From NCBI GenBank assembly GCA_013360685.1, contig JABWBD010000007.1:1-49120 (forward strand): a stretch of 49,120 bases of DNA. Direction: 5' to 3'. This DNA comes from Pirellulales bacterium. GTDB lineage: Bacteria > Planctomycetota > Planctomycetia > Pirellulales > Thermoguttaceae. Below are positions 1 through 7,884 of this stretch, piece after piece (within the stretch, counting starts at the first letter, position 1; each line of letters starts with the position of its first letter). The notes beneath the pieces are model-generated. The model saw only the letters and a list, made by a program, of their open reading frames with translations, ran no database searches and was not told where the DNA came from. A program made the translations under genes and the position numbers.

Positions 1-92
1 ACCCACCAGGCGAGGTCCGAAGCGCCGGCGGCCGGGGCGTAGCCGCCGACGGCCAGCGCGAGAACGAGAATCGCGGATGTTTGCTTGCTCAT
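1..92 (-). CDS. Exported protein, N-terminal fragment cut by window edge
   Basis: Reading leftward from an ATG at 92, the translation begins MSKQTSAILVLALAVGGYAP and continues with Ala-rich residues ending ...AGASDLAWW at the window edge. This has a short basic start, a hydrophobic core and an Ala-x-Ala-like cleavage region, so it is probably a Sec signal peptide. The rest of the gene lies outside the window and no function can be given. It is divergent from the small gene at 351, leaving about 260 bp that must hold both promoters. Confidence 0.55.
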   Translation of the reverse strand, partial: MSKQTSAILVLALAVGGYAPAAGASDLAWW

Positions 93-350
93 GACAGTCC
101 CTTTCTTGGGCCGCCAGAAATTTGACCCTCGGCCGTCGCACCCCGCAATACTGATCACTCGTTCATTCACTGCCGCTACGATGAAGCGGCACATCGGATT
201 GCCCTCGGCCGGCCCACTGCGGTATATTGCCCATTTCGCGAATGCCTCGATTGCCCGGGGGACAAGGGGCTTATTCAAAGTGATCTCGAGCAACCGCCGA
301 CGCCGTTACTGGGTCTTTGCATCCGGATTGAACCCGATAGGAGGAGAATC

Positions 351-530
351 ATGAAAATGAAAACTGCCGGCCGCCGCTGGCTGGTTGCAATGGGGTTCGT
401 GTTTGCCGGTCTCGTCGCCGTCCCGGCGGCATGCGCCGAGTCCAAAGGGCAAACGACGCGGCGAACGGTGGACCTTGAGACGAACTGCTGGGACCTCTAT
501 CCTCGCCGAGAGGATGTGGCCCTCCTATGA
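351..530 (+). CDS. Small secreted peptide (59 aa), coupled to downstream exonuclease gene
   Basis: The ATG at 351 follows a strong Shine-Dalgarno sequence (aggagga at 340-346). The 59-residue product starts MKMKTAGRRWLVAMGFVFAG, has a hydrophobic stretch to about residue 25 and a likely signal-peptidase site after Ala-Cys-Ala (about residue 29). The mature part would be only about 30 polar residues. Its stop codon (TGA, 528-530) overlaps the ATG of the exonuclease gene at 527 in an ATGA arrangement, so translation of the two is probably coupled. I know no family for it. It may be a real small exported peptide or a leader that sets translation of the next gene; both are inferences. Confidence 0.55.
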   Translation: MKMKTAGRRWLVAMGFVFAGLVAVPAACAESKGQTTRRTVDLETNCWDLYPRREDVALL

Positions 531-1048
531 GCTACATCATGGTCGATATTGAAGCCGACGGCCCCATCCCGGGCGACTACTCGATGGTCTGTTTCGGGGC
601 GATTATCGTGGAGCCGTCGCTCGACAGGACGTTCTACGGCAAGCTCAGGCCGATTTCCCAGAAGTGGATTCCCGAGGCCCTTCGGGTTAGCGGTTTCACG
701 CGCGAGGAATGCCTGCAATTCGACGATCCGAAGGCCGTCATGCAACGGTTTGGCGACTGGGTCCGCTCGGTAGGCGACGGCCAGCCGATGTTCATTTCCG
801 ACAACAACGGCTTCGACTGGCAGTTCATCAACTGGTACTTCCACCACTTCCTGGGGCAGAACCCCTTTGGCTACAGCTCCACGAACCTCGGCTCGCTGTA
901 CAAAGGCGTCGTCAGGGACACATTTTCCAACTTCAAGCATTTGAGAAAAACGAAACACACCCACCATCCCGTGGACGACGCGCGGGGCAATGCCGAGGCC
1001 CTCTTGCAGATCAAGGAACAATACGGCCTGAAGATCCGCTTGGAATGA
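527..1048 (+). CDS. 3'-5' exonuclease of the DEDDh (RNase T/DnaQ-like) fold
   Basis: The 173-residue protein carries the three exonuclease motifs of the DEDDh superfamily. Exo I is VDIEADG (Asp7, Glu9), Exo II lies in SDNNGFDWQF (Asp97 region) and Exo III is HHPVDDARGNA (His146, Asp151). Such enzymes remove nucleotides from 3' ends using two metal ions. The short length without extra domains resembles the Rv2179c-like 3'-5' exoribonucleases more than DNA polymerase proofreading subunits. The start is set by the ATGA overlap with the preceding small peptide gene. A short GC-rich hairpin follows ten bases after the stop. Substrate (RNA or DNA) cannot be decided from sequence. Confidence 0.85.
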   Translation: MSYIMVDIEADGPIPGDYSMVCFGAIIVEPSLDRTFYGKLRPISQKWIPEALRVSGFTREECLQFDDPKAVMQRFGDWVRSVGDGQPMFISDNNGFDWQFINWYFHHFLGQNPFGYSSTNLGSLYKGVVRDTFSNFKHLRKTKHTHHPVDDARGNAEALLQIKEQYGLKIRLE

Positions 1049-1058
1049 AAGGACCTGA

Positions 1059-1074
1059 GGGGCGTTTACGCCCC
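1059..1074. terminator. GC-rich hairpin between convergent genes, possible terminator
   Basis: GGGGCG-TTTA-CGCCCC forms a 6-bp perfect stem with a 4-nt loop, followed by TTGTT. It lies between the exonuclease gene (+, ends 1048) and the deacetylase gene (-, ends 1210). The U-tract is weak, so efficiency is doubtful. Confidence 0.4.
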
Positions 1075-1209
1075 TTGTTCCGCCGCAGGCGGTTCAGGCC
1101 CGTGGTTCAGCACGGGTTTGCCCGACCATGTCCCCGTCGTTGTTGTGGGCAATGACAACGTCGATGCCCGGTTTCTCTCCGGCCGGCTGCCTCCGGCTCG
1201 CGGCAGCGA

Positions 1210-3072
1210 TCATCGCGCGGGCGGAGCGGCCAGGATCGCCGTGTACGAACGGGCGTCGATATGGTTGGGCAGTGCGGCCCCCGTGTCCTCGTTCTGGACG
1301 TAGATGTGGCCGTACTTCAGCCACACGCCGTTGTTCGTGCCGTCGGCCCGCACGATCATCGGGATCGGGCCCTGCTGCGTCCGCTCGCCGGAAAGGTAGC
1401 GGCGCGACCAGCCTGTTTCGAGCGAGGCGTAAAGGTAGAGCGCAAAGCGCGCGGCGTTGGAGAAAACCACGTCGTCGCGGCAATCACCGTCGATGTCGGC
1501 AAAGCGCAAGCCCGCGTCGCGGCCTTGGGCGTCGACGACGGCGGTGTCCGGGGGAAGCGTGAAGGGAAGCCGCCGCCAGGCGCGCCGGTCGGCCGCCCAC
1601 GAGAAGACGCCCTGCTGGCCGCCGTTGCCGACGAGCAGCTCGCAGATCCCGTTGCCGTCCAGATCGCGCAGCCGGACGCCGCGGTCGCGGCCGCCCTGGC
1701 TGGTCATGATCGCGCCGCCGTCTTCCAGCCCGGCGAGTCCCTGCGGGTCGGCGGTCCACTTGCCGCCGTCGAAATGCCACAGTCCGGCGTCCGTCTCGTT
1801 GCGGACGAGGATGCTGGCCATGCCGTTTGCCTGGAGCACCCCGAACCGCACGCCCGCATCGCGCCGGTTGCCCTGCGAGTCAACCGTGACCAGCGGCACC
1901 GGCAGTTCCGCCGTGACCCACTTGCCGCTATCCGGCGACCAGATCCGCGTTTGCCGGAGTTTCTCGTTGCCGATGGCGACGTCCATATAGCCATCGCCGT
2001 TGAGATCCGCGATGCGGACCCCGTTGTCCTGGCCGTTGTCGGCGCGGAGCGGATGTCCCGCCAGCAGGTTCTCCGTCAGCCGCTGATGGACCTCGCGGAG
2101 GTTGAGAAACTTCACCTTGCTGCCGTACCTGGCAACCGCATGGTCGATGAGTTCGATGACCTGATCGTTGCGGATCCAGCGGCCGGGGTGGAAGGTGAGC
2201 GTGAAGACGCCCTTCTTCGCGACCGTGGCGTCGATGGCCGCTTTCATGTCGCGGACGGTGGTCGGGCTATGGGCCCCGAAACGGTTGAAGCCCAGCCAAT
2301 CGTCGGGCGCGGCCGACGGCATCTCCCAGCAGAGCCTGGCGACGACATAGGGATACGGATAGTCCTCGACGTAGTTCACGAAGTTCCGATCCAACGGAGC
2401 GTACTTGCCGAACCGCTGGCGGCCCTCCTCGTCGATCACGGTCTCCAGCGGCAGTTCCGGATCCTTGGGCGTGAACAGCAGGAAGACCGAAGAATTCATC
2501 CTCAGGAAATTGCCCGCGGGCGTCGTCTTGTTGAACACCTCGGCATAGAACCGGGGGCTCATTGAATTCATCGAATCGCAGCACGGCATGCGGAAGGCCA
2601 ACGGACGGTAATTCGGTATGGTCGCCAGCAGGTCGATGCACCGGTCGTACGTTGCCTTGGCCTTCCCGAAATCACTCTTCTGGAGGCAGGGGCAGGGATG
2701 GTCGAACGTGTGCGCTTCCACACTCACTCCCTCGGCAAACCACTTCGCCAGTTGCGCGTGGTTCGGATCGACCTGCGGAGTCATGATGCTCACCGGCGCC
2801 CGGCCGTCGATCTTTTTGAGCCGGTTGAGGATCGGACGCAAAAACTCCTCGTAAGGGGCCGGATCGCGCATGTCGTCGATCGACAGGACGACCACCGCTT
2901 CGACCCCCTCTTCACCGATCCACTGCGGGGTGATCAGCTTCGCCGTGTCGAGACCGGCGTAGTAGGGGTCGGCGAACTCGTCGAGATACGTCAGCCGATT
3001 GCCGCCCGAGTCGGCGGCCGCCGCCGAAGCGAAAGCAAGGACGAAGAGGTGCGCCATCCGGACCAGTCGCAT
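1210..3072 (-). CDS. Exported polysaccharide deacetylase-like protein with C-terminal FG-GAP/VCBS repeats
   Basis: The ATG at 3072 is preceded by AAGGAG and gives a 620-residue protein starting MRLVRMAHLFVLAFASAAAA, a signal peptide. The NodB-type deacetylase motifs are visible: SIDD near residue 64, HTFDHPCPC near 119 (the metal-binding H-x3-H), FRMPCCDS near 163 and LTFHPGRW near 292. The C-terminal half holds at least three FG-GAP/VCBS-like calcium-loop repeats (DLNGDGYMD near 356, DLDGNGICE near 470, DIDGDCRDD near 526), which usually build a beta-propeller. The family removes acetyl groups from polysaccharides; here it would act outside the cytoplasm. A TTG-initiated form 23 residues longer is possible but lacks the correct signal-peptide position. 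It is divergent from the gene at 3410. Confidence 0.8.
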   Translation of the reverse strand: MRLVRMAHLFVLAFASAAAADSGGNRLTYLDEFADPYYAGLDTAKLITPQWIGEEGVEAVVVLSIDDMRDPAPYEEFLRPILNRLKKIDGRAPVSIMTPQVDPNHAQLAKWFAEGVSVEAHTFDHPCPCLQKSDFGKAKATYDRCIDLLATIPNYRPLAFRMPCCDSMNSMSPRFYAEVFNKTTPAGNFLRMNSSVFLLFTPKDPELPLETVIDEEGRQRFGKYAPLDRNFVNYVEDYPYPYVVARLCWEMPSAAPDDWLGFNRFGAHSPTTVRDMKAAIDATVAKKGVFTLTFHPGRWIRNDQVIELIDHAVARYGSKVKFLNLREVHQRLTENLLAGHPLRADNGQDNGVRIADLNGDGYMDVAIGNEKLRQTRIWSPDSGKWVTAELPVPLVTVDSQGNRRDAGVRFGVLQANGMASILVRNETDAGLWHFDGGKWTADPQGLAGLEDGGAIMTSQGGRDRGVRLRDLDGNGICELLVGNGGQQGVFSWAADRRAWRRLPFTLPPDTAVVDAQGRDAGLRFADIDGDCRDDVVFSNAARFALYLYASLETGWSRRYLSGERTQQGPIPMIVRADGTNNGVWLKYGHIYVQNEDTGAALPNHIDARSYTAILAAPPAR

Positions 3073-3409
3073 AAGGATTCTCCTTTTTTCGGCGAGGTTC
3101 AAAATACGGGTACCGGCTCCGAGCCAAACCTCGGTAAGCACCCTGAAGAAGGCGCAGAGGCGAGGTGCCTGTCCCCTCGGAAGCCACGCCTCTCTTGCCG
3201 TTCCTGCAAAACCGCATCGCTATTGTGGTCCGGGCCGCAACCGGGGTCAACCGCACTGCCCGGCAGGGGTGCAGCCGGCGCTTGTGGCATGGATCAACGA
3301 GGGGGACGCGAGTGGGGCTTGCGGTGCCCACCGCCGGTCAGTATCGTGGAAGGGGCTGCGCCGGCCCGGGCCGGTGCGGGGCAACCGTGAGAACGGCAAG
3401 AGAGAACGC
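3073..3409. promoter_or_regulatory. Divergent intergenic region; holds one copy of a dispersed 'GGGGACAGGCACC' motif
   Basis: About 340 bp separates two divergent genes and must contain their promoters, but no convincing -35/-10 pair stands out. On the minus strand, 3158-3181 reads GAGGGGACAGGCACCTCGCC, a motif that recurs near 41652 and 42192. Nothing else coding was recognised. Confidence 0.4.
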
Positions 3410-3685
3410 ATGGTAGATCGACGCGCCAAGCCGTTGCTGCCGTTCGTGGTCCTCGGGTGCGTTGCCGCCGTCCTGGCCGCCTCCGGTGGGGCGGGGACCA
3501 TCGTCGGGGCTTTGCTCGCGCTCATCCTGGTCGTGGCGTTCAGCGTGCTCTACCTGGCGGGCAGCATTCGGCCGCAACTCCCCCCGTTCCGCGTTTCGAA
3601 GCGGGTAATTTCGGCGGCGATGTGGCTGCTGGTGGCGCTGATCGCCGCCCTCGCGATCGTGCTGACCAGAATTTTGTCTTATTGA
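3410..3685 (+). CDS. Small integral membrane protein (91 aa), unknown function
   Basis: The product begins MVDRRAKPLLPFVVLGCVAA and contains three hydrophobic segments at about residues 9-24, 29-50 and 66-88, with basic residues before the first and between the second and third. The open frame extends further upstream (to 2999), but that part overlaps the divergent deacetylase gene and has noise-like composition, so the ATG at 3410 is preferred; a weak purine stretch (aagagag) precedes it. No family is recognised. It stands alone and no partner is suggested by the neighbours. Confidence 0.55.
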   Translation: MVDRRAKPLLPFVVLGCVAAVLAASGGAGTIVGALLALILVVAFSVLYLAGSIRPQLPPFRVSKRVISAAMWLLVALIAALAIVLTRILSY

Positions 3686-3729
3686 AAATCCGTGACGGAT
3701 TGGCCGAAGTGCCCGACGGGCTGGGACGC

Positions 3730-3824
3730 CGCAATCCCTCGGCCGCTCGGCGCAGGTCTCCTGACCTCGCCGCAATCCCTCTCCCGCTCGGCGCAGGTCT
3801 CCCGACCTCGCCGCAATCCCTCTC
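3730..3824. repeat. 41-bp tandem repeat, about 2.3 copies, with embedded palindrome
   Basis: The segment beginning GCAATCCCTC recurs at 3731, 3772 and 3813, a period of 41 bp. Each full unit contains AGGTC-TCCT-GACCT or a one-base variant, a 5-bp hairpin. A diverged relative (GGCGCAGATCTCCCGACTCT) lies near 4938. The array sits just downstream of the membrane-protein gene and just beyond the 3' end of the PIN toxin gene. Confidence 0.7.
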
Positions 3825-3851
3825 TCGGACCGGCTACTCGGTTGCGAAAAG

Positions 3852-4352
3852 TCATGCCGGGGCGTAGCGCGTTAACCCCGGCACGCGGTCGAAGTCGGCG
3901 TCGTGGCTGGCCAAATTGGTCAGTCCGTGTTCCTGCATGACGGCGACAACCAGAGCATCGCTGCTCAACAGGCCCGTCTGCTGGCTGATCTGAGCGGCAG
4001 CGTCGGGAAGGTGCGCGGCGATCGGAACGATGTGGATTGCGTAGCGTGGCAGCTCCTGGATGGCTTGACGAAATCGAGTCAGACTTTGGACCTGCGCAGG
4101 GTGCCCCCTCAGACGTTGCGCGATACCCGGATAAGGCCAACCAAACATCGCGCAGGCTTCCAGAGTCATCAAACGGTGGGCCGTTTCGGTTACCACGTGA
4201 GCGGAGGTGAACCCGCGCAAATCCTGATTCTCGATGCGTTCGATCAAATCGGTACAGGGCAATCCGAGAACCGGGTGAGGCTCGAAATGATAAACGAGTG
4301 TGTTCGCATCGAGGAATACTGCGGCGCCTGCCGGAAGATCCTGGAACGTCAT
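3852..4352 (-). CDS. PIN-domain ribonuclease, VapC-type toxin
   Basis: The 166-residue protein has the acidic residues of the PIN nuclease fold: Asp15 in VFLDANTLVY, Glu56 in HVVTETAHRL, Asp132 in SSDALVVAVM and Asp151/Asp153 in SHDADFD. PIN toxins cleave specific RNAs with Mg2+ and are held inactive by the cognate antitoxin. The ATG at 4352 overlaps the stop of the upstream antitoxin gene (ATGA at 4349-4352), the usual order and coupling of VapBC-type loci. Length is typical for the larger PIN toxins. The RNA target cannot be predicted. Confidence 0.82.
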   Translation of the reverse strand: MTFQDLPAGAAVFLDANTLVYHFEPHPVLGLPCTDLIERIENQDLRGFTSAHVVTETAHRLMTLEACAMFGWPYPGIAQRLRGHPAQVQSLTRFRQAIQELPRYAIHIVPIAAHLPDAAAQISQQTGLLSSDALVVAVMQEHGLTNLASHDADFDRVPGLTRYAPA

Positions 4353-4561
4353 GCACCCTCCTCGAGAGCGAGTTCCGGATCCAAGGCGATGCGGTCGGCC
4401 AATTCCACGCTGCCCGTCCATCCCATGAGCCCCGCCGTTCGGCGCGCGCGGCTGGTCTCTATGTCAATGGTGATCCGCACTTCGGTGTGCTCCTCCAGCG
4501 GCAGCGGTTGCTTCGGTTTGAGAACCCCGTCTTCATAGGTAGCTTCGATGGTCAAGGACAT
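4349..4561 (-). CDS. Antitoxin of the DUF104/AF2212-like family, partner of the PIN toxin
   Basis: The 70-residue protein starts MSLTIEATYEDGVLKPKQPL, the typical opening of DUF104-type antitoxins (an 'ATYENGVLKPL'-like beta-hairpin), followed by an acidic, helical C-terminal part likely to wrap the toxin. The start is chosen at 4561 because AGGAG precedes it; a longer reading begins with unrelated residues. It overlaps the toxin gene by four bases. Such antitoxins commonly autoregulate, but no operator could be identified upstream. Confidence 0.75.
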   Translation of the reverse strand: MSLTIEATYEDGVLKPKQPLPLEEHTEVRITIDIETSRARRTAGLMGWTGSVELADRIALDPELALEEGA

Positions 4562-5082
4562 GCTCGATTCTCCTGCTCTCCCGCTGGAATGAATCAACCG
4601 AATGTTACCCCATGGTCCGATTTGCCGGAGTGCTCGGATTTTCCGCGCCGGCGTACGTACGGGACAGACGCGTTGCGCCCGCCACAGGCGATCACGGACA
4701 TCGCCCTCCTCACCTTGGGATTATTCTACCCCTCTTGCAGAAAGGAAGCAACGTGGTGGGGTAGACGGCGTAAAGCGAGCTGCAGAGAACGGCAAGCATC
4801 GCGGCGATAGGGAAAAGCGGAAGTGACCTAACGGCTTTCAACCCCCGAATGGAAACCGGCGATCAGCCACTGCCCCCGGTGCAGAGCGACCGAAGATCGG
4901 ATAACTCCGAGACCACGCTCTGCCCGGCGGCCGTGCCCGGCGCAGATCTCCCGACTCTGCGTGTGTCCCCCTTTACATTCCCTTCGCCGGTGAGTTAGGC
5001 TGACTTCGGCCTGTGCTGTTGCGTCCGAAGCCGGAAGGTGAGACGCACGCAGCCCCCGGTTCGGATGTTCGTGGAGGCTACC
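4562..5082. other. Gene-free region (521 bp)
   Basis: No coding frame with recognisable content was seen. It holds a long-loop inverted repeat (CTACCCC near 4725 against GGGGTAG near 4760) and a degenerate copy of the palindrome found at 3730-3824 (near 4938). It must also contain promoters for the antitoxin (-) and the helicase-nuclease operon (+); none is obvious. Confidence 0.5.
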
Positions 5083-7884
5083 ATGCCCCTGAATCGCGTG
5101 TTTCTCGATTGGTCTCGCTCACCGCTCGAGAGCGCGGTGGATTACCTGGTTGAGCAATTCCGCACAGAGAATCGCCTGGACTTCGGGAAGACGATCCTCG
5201 CCGTGCCCGGCGGCCGGGCCGGCCGGCGATTGACCGAGTTGTTGATCGATCGCGCCGAGCAAGAGAAGTTGACCTTGCGGCCGCCCAAGGTCGTCACGGT
5301 CGGAAAACTGCCCGAACAGCTCTACGTGGCGAAACGGCCGTTTGCAGACAGTTTGGTCCAACAACTGGCATGGTCCCGCGCACTGCGGCAGACCGGAGCG
5401 AAGAAACTCGATCGGGTGTTACCCGCCGTCCCCGCCGAGGATGACTTGCCGGGCTGGCTGGGGCTGAGCGGCGCGCTGGCCCGGCTCCATATGGAACTGG
5501 CAGCCGAAAACCTCACCTTCGCGCAGGTCGCCCGGCAGGGGGAGCAACTGCAGGGGTTCCGCGAAAAGAAACGCTGGCAAGCCCTGGCGGAAGTGCAGCA
5601 AGAATACCTCAGGCTGCTGGATAGCCTTGAGCTTTGGGACTTGCAGACGGCCAGGCTGGTGGCGATTCAGCAGCGCGAGTGCCGGACCGATGCCGAGATC
5701 ATTCTTGTCGGCACAGCCGATCTCAACCGGGTGCAGAAGCTGATGCTCGACCAGGTCGCCTCGCACGTGAAGGCCCTCGTCATTGCACCCGAGGAGCTTG
5801 CGAACCGCTTTGATGCCTACGGATGCATTGAGCCGGAGGCTTGGCAGGAAGCGGCGATTCCCCTTGCGGACGAGCAGATTGCCGTCGTGGGCGGGCCGGC
5901 GGCGCAAGCCACGGCGGTGGTCCGCGCGCTGGCGCAACTCGGCGGACGCTACCGAGCCGACCAGATTACCATCGGGGTCCCCGATGAACGGCTCGTGCCC
6001 TACATCGAGCACCAGCTTACGCAATGTGGCATCGCCGCGCGCTACGGCCCCGGAAAGCCGGCCTCCCAGTCGCCGCCCTATCGGCTTCTGGCGGCGGTCG
6101 CCGAGTATCTGGACGCAGAGCGGTTTGCCGCCCTCGCCGCGCTGGTGCGGCACCCGGCCGTCACCGATTGGCTGTCGTCGCGTGGGCTGAATGACGACTG
6201 GCTCTCGCTGCTGGACGATTATCACAGCCATCACTTTCCGGCAAGCCTCGGAGGCCAGTGGCTCGGCGACGATGACTGCTGCCGGAAGCTGCCGGCTTTG
6301 TGTGACGGCGTCCGCGAGTTGATCGGCGACCTGCTCGGCGACGAGCGGTCGCTGGACCAGTGGTGCGGGCCGATCCTCGATCTCTTGCTTCGGGTTTTCG
6401 GAGAAGCCGCACTCGACCCGCGCGTGCGCTCCGACCGGTCGGTCCTGGTGGCCTGCGAGCAGATCCACGACGTCCTCTGCTCGAACCACGGCATTCCGGC
6501 CGCGCTGGCGCCCACCGTGACGGCGGCAGAGGCCGTCGAGTTGGTGCTCGACCAGTTGGCGGGAGGGCAGATCCCGCCCCTGCCCGCGCCGGGCGCGATC
6601 GAACTGCTGGGCTGGCTGGAACTGCCGCTGGACGACGCGCCGGCGCTGATCGTCGCCAGCGTGAACGAAGGCATCGTGCCCTCATCGCTCAACGGAGATC
6701 TTTTCCTGCCCAACCAGTTGCGGCGCAAGCTGGGCATCGAGGACAACTCCCGCCGCTACGCTCGCGACGTGTACGCGATGGGCGTGCTATGCGCCTCGCG
6801 CGAGAAGCTCACGGTGATCGCCGGCCGCCGCACGCTGGAAGGCGATCCGCTGCTTCCCAGCCGGCTCCTGTTCGCCGCCGATCCCCGCGCCGCCGCGATG
6901 CGCGCGAAGCGGCTGTTTTCCAGCGAGCCGGTCTCATGCGAGGCCGTGCTTCTGCCGGGAGGATTCGTGCCGGCGGAGAGGTCCCTGTTGAAAGTGCCGC
7001 CTCCTCGGCCATTGAGAAGACGGATCGACTCGATGCGAGTCACGGAGTTCCGCGAGTACCTGGCGTGTCCCTACCGCTATTATCTTCGCAATTGCTTGAA
7101 GCTGAGTTGTGTCTCGGATGCAGCCGAGGAACTGGATGCTATGGCGTTCGGCACCCTTCTCCATGCGGTGCTCAGCGCCTTTGGCGAGGGCCCGCTGGCG
7201 GCGTCCACCGATGCGGAGGACATCGCCAATTTCCTGAGCAACGATCTCGACAAGCGAATCCTTGTCGCGTATGGCAAGACCCCGCTGCCGGTCATCCTGA
7301 TTCAGGCCGAGCAGCTCCGCAAGCGGCTGGCGGCGTTTGCTCGCTGGCAGGCAGGCTGGGCTGCGGAGGGCTGGCGGATCGAATGTGTCGAACGGCAACC
7401 GGAGCCGGGAAAGGCGGTGCTGATGGTCGACAACGAACCGATGGTCCTGCGCGGCCGGGTCGATCGGATCGACATCCACGAGGCGACCGGCGCGCGGGCC
7501 ATCTTCGACTACAAGTCGTCCAACAAGCCCGAACCGCCCGAGAAATCGCATCGCGAGAAGGGCCAGTGGGTCGATCTGCAATTGCCCCTCTACCGGCACC
7601 TGGCGGCGGGCATGGGGATCGACGGGCCGATCCAACTCGGTTACATCGTCCTGCCGAAAGATCCTACGCGCGTGGACGCATTGCTGGCCCAGTGGACGGA
7701 AGAGGATCTGGCCCAGGCCGATCGCACCGCCGAGGAGGTGGTCCGCCGTATCCGGGCGGAAATATTCTGGCCGCCGGCGTCACCGCCGCCCGCATGGTTT
7801 GAGGAGTTTGCCGGCATCTGCCAGGACGATCGGCTCATCGCCGTGGCCCTGGCTGAGCAAGAGGAGGAGGGAGCCGAGTCATGA
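5083..7884 (+). CDS. AddB-like (inactivated helicase + PD-(D/E)XK nuclease) subunit
   Basis: The ATG at 5083 follows GTGGAGG and gives 933 residues. The N-terminal part contains VPGGRAGRRLTELL (about residue 37), the degenerate P-loop region of AddB-type proteins. From about residue 650 there is a RecB-type nuclease domain (PDDEXK_1): RVTEFREYLACPYRYYLRN, then FGTLLHAVL, GRVDRIDIH near 790 and IFDYKSS near 806, the last two holding the catalytic Asp and Asp-x-Lys. AddAB complexes process double-strand ends for recombination. The gene overlaps the next by ATGA, so the two products are likely made as a complex. The four-cysteine iron-sulfur pattern of classical AddB is not evident. Confidence 0.82.
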   Translation: MPLNRVFLDWSRSPLESAVDYLVEQFRTENRLDFGKTILAVPGGRAGRRLTELLIDRAEQEKLTLRPPKVVTVGKLPEQLYVAKRPFADSLVQQLAWSRALRQTGAKKLDRVLPAVPAEDDLPGWLGLSGALARLHMELAAENLTFAQVARQGEQLQGFREKKRWQALAEVQQEYLRLLDSLELWDLQTARLVAIQQRECRTDAEIILVGTADLNRVQKLMLDQVASHVKALVIAPEELANRFDAYGCIEPEAWQEAAIPLADEQIAVVGGPAAQATAVVRALAQLGGRYRADQITIGVPDERLVPYIEHQLTQCGIAARYGPGKPASQSPPYRLLAAVAEYLDAERFAALAALVRHPAVTDWLSSRGLNDDWLSLLDDYHSHHFPASLGGQWLGDDDCCRKLPALCDGVRELIGDLLGDERSLDQWCGPILDLLLRVFGEAALDPRVRSDRSVLVACEQIHDVLCSNHGIPAALAPTVTAAEAVELVLDQLAGGQIPPLPAPGAIELLGWLELPLDDAPALIVASVNEGIVPSSLNGDLFLPNQLRRKLGIEDNSRRYARDVYAMGVLCASREKLTVIAGRRTLEGDPLLPSRLLFAADPRAAAMRAKRLFSSEPVSCEAVLLPGGFVPAERSLLKVPPPRPLRRRIDSMRVTEFREYLACPYRYYLRNCLKLSCVSDAAEELDAMAFGTLLHAVLSAFGEGPLAASTDAEDIANFLSNDLDKRILVAYGKTPLPVILIQAEQLRKRLAAFARWQAGWAAEGWRIECVERQPEPGKAVLMVDNEPMVLRGRVDRIDIHEATGARAIFDYKSSNKPEPPEKSHREKGQWVDLQLPLYRHLAAGMGIDGPIQLGYIVLPKDPTRVDALLAQWTEEDLAQADRTAEEVVRRIRAEIFWPPASPPPAWFEEFAGICQDDRLIAVALAEQEEEGAES

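Noticed and set aside
85-354. Open frame of 89 codons on the plus strand
   Set aside because: Composition is noise-like, and it covers the upstream region and Shine-Dalgarno sequence of the better-supported small gene at 351.
3730-3824. CRISPR array
   Set aside because: The units are contiguous 41-bp tandem repeats without unique spacers, and no cas genes are present.
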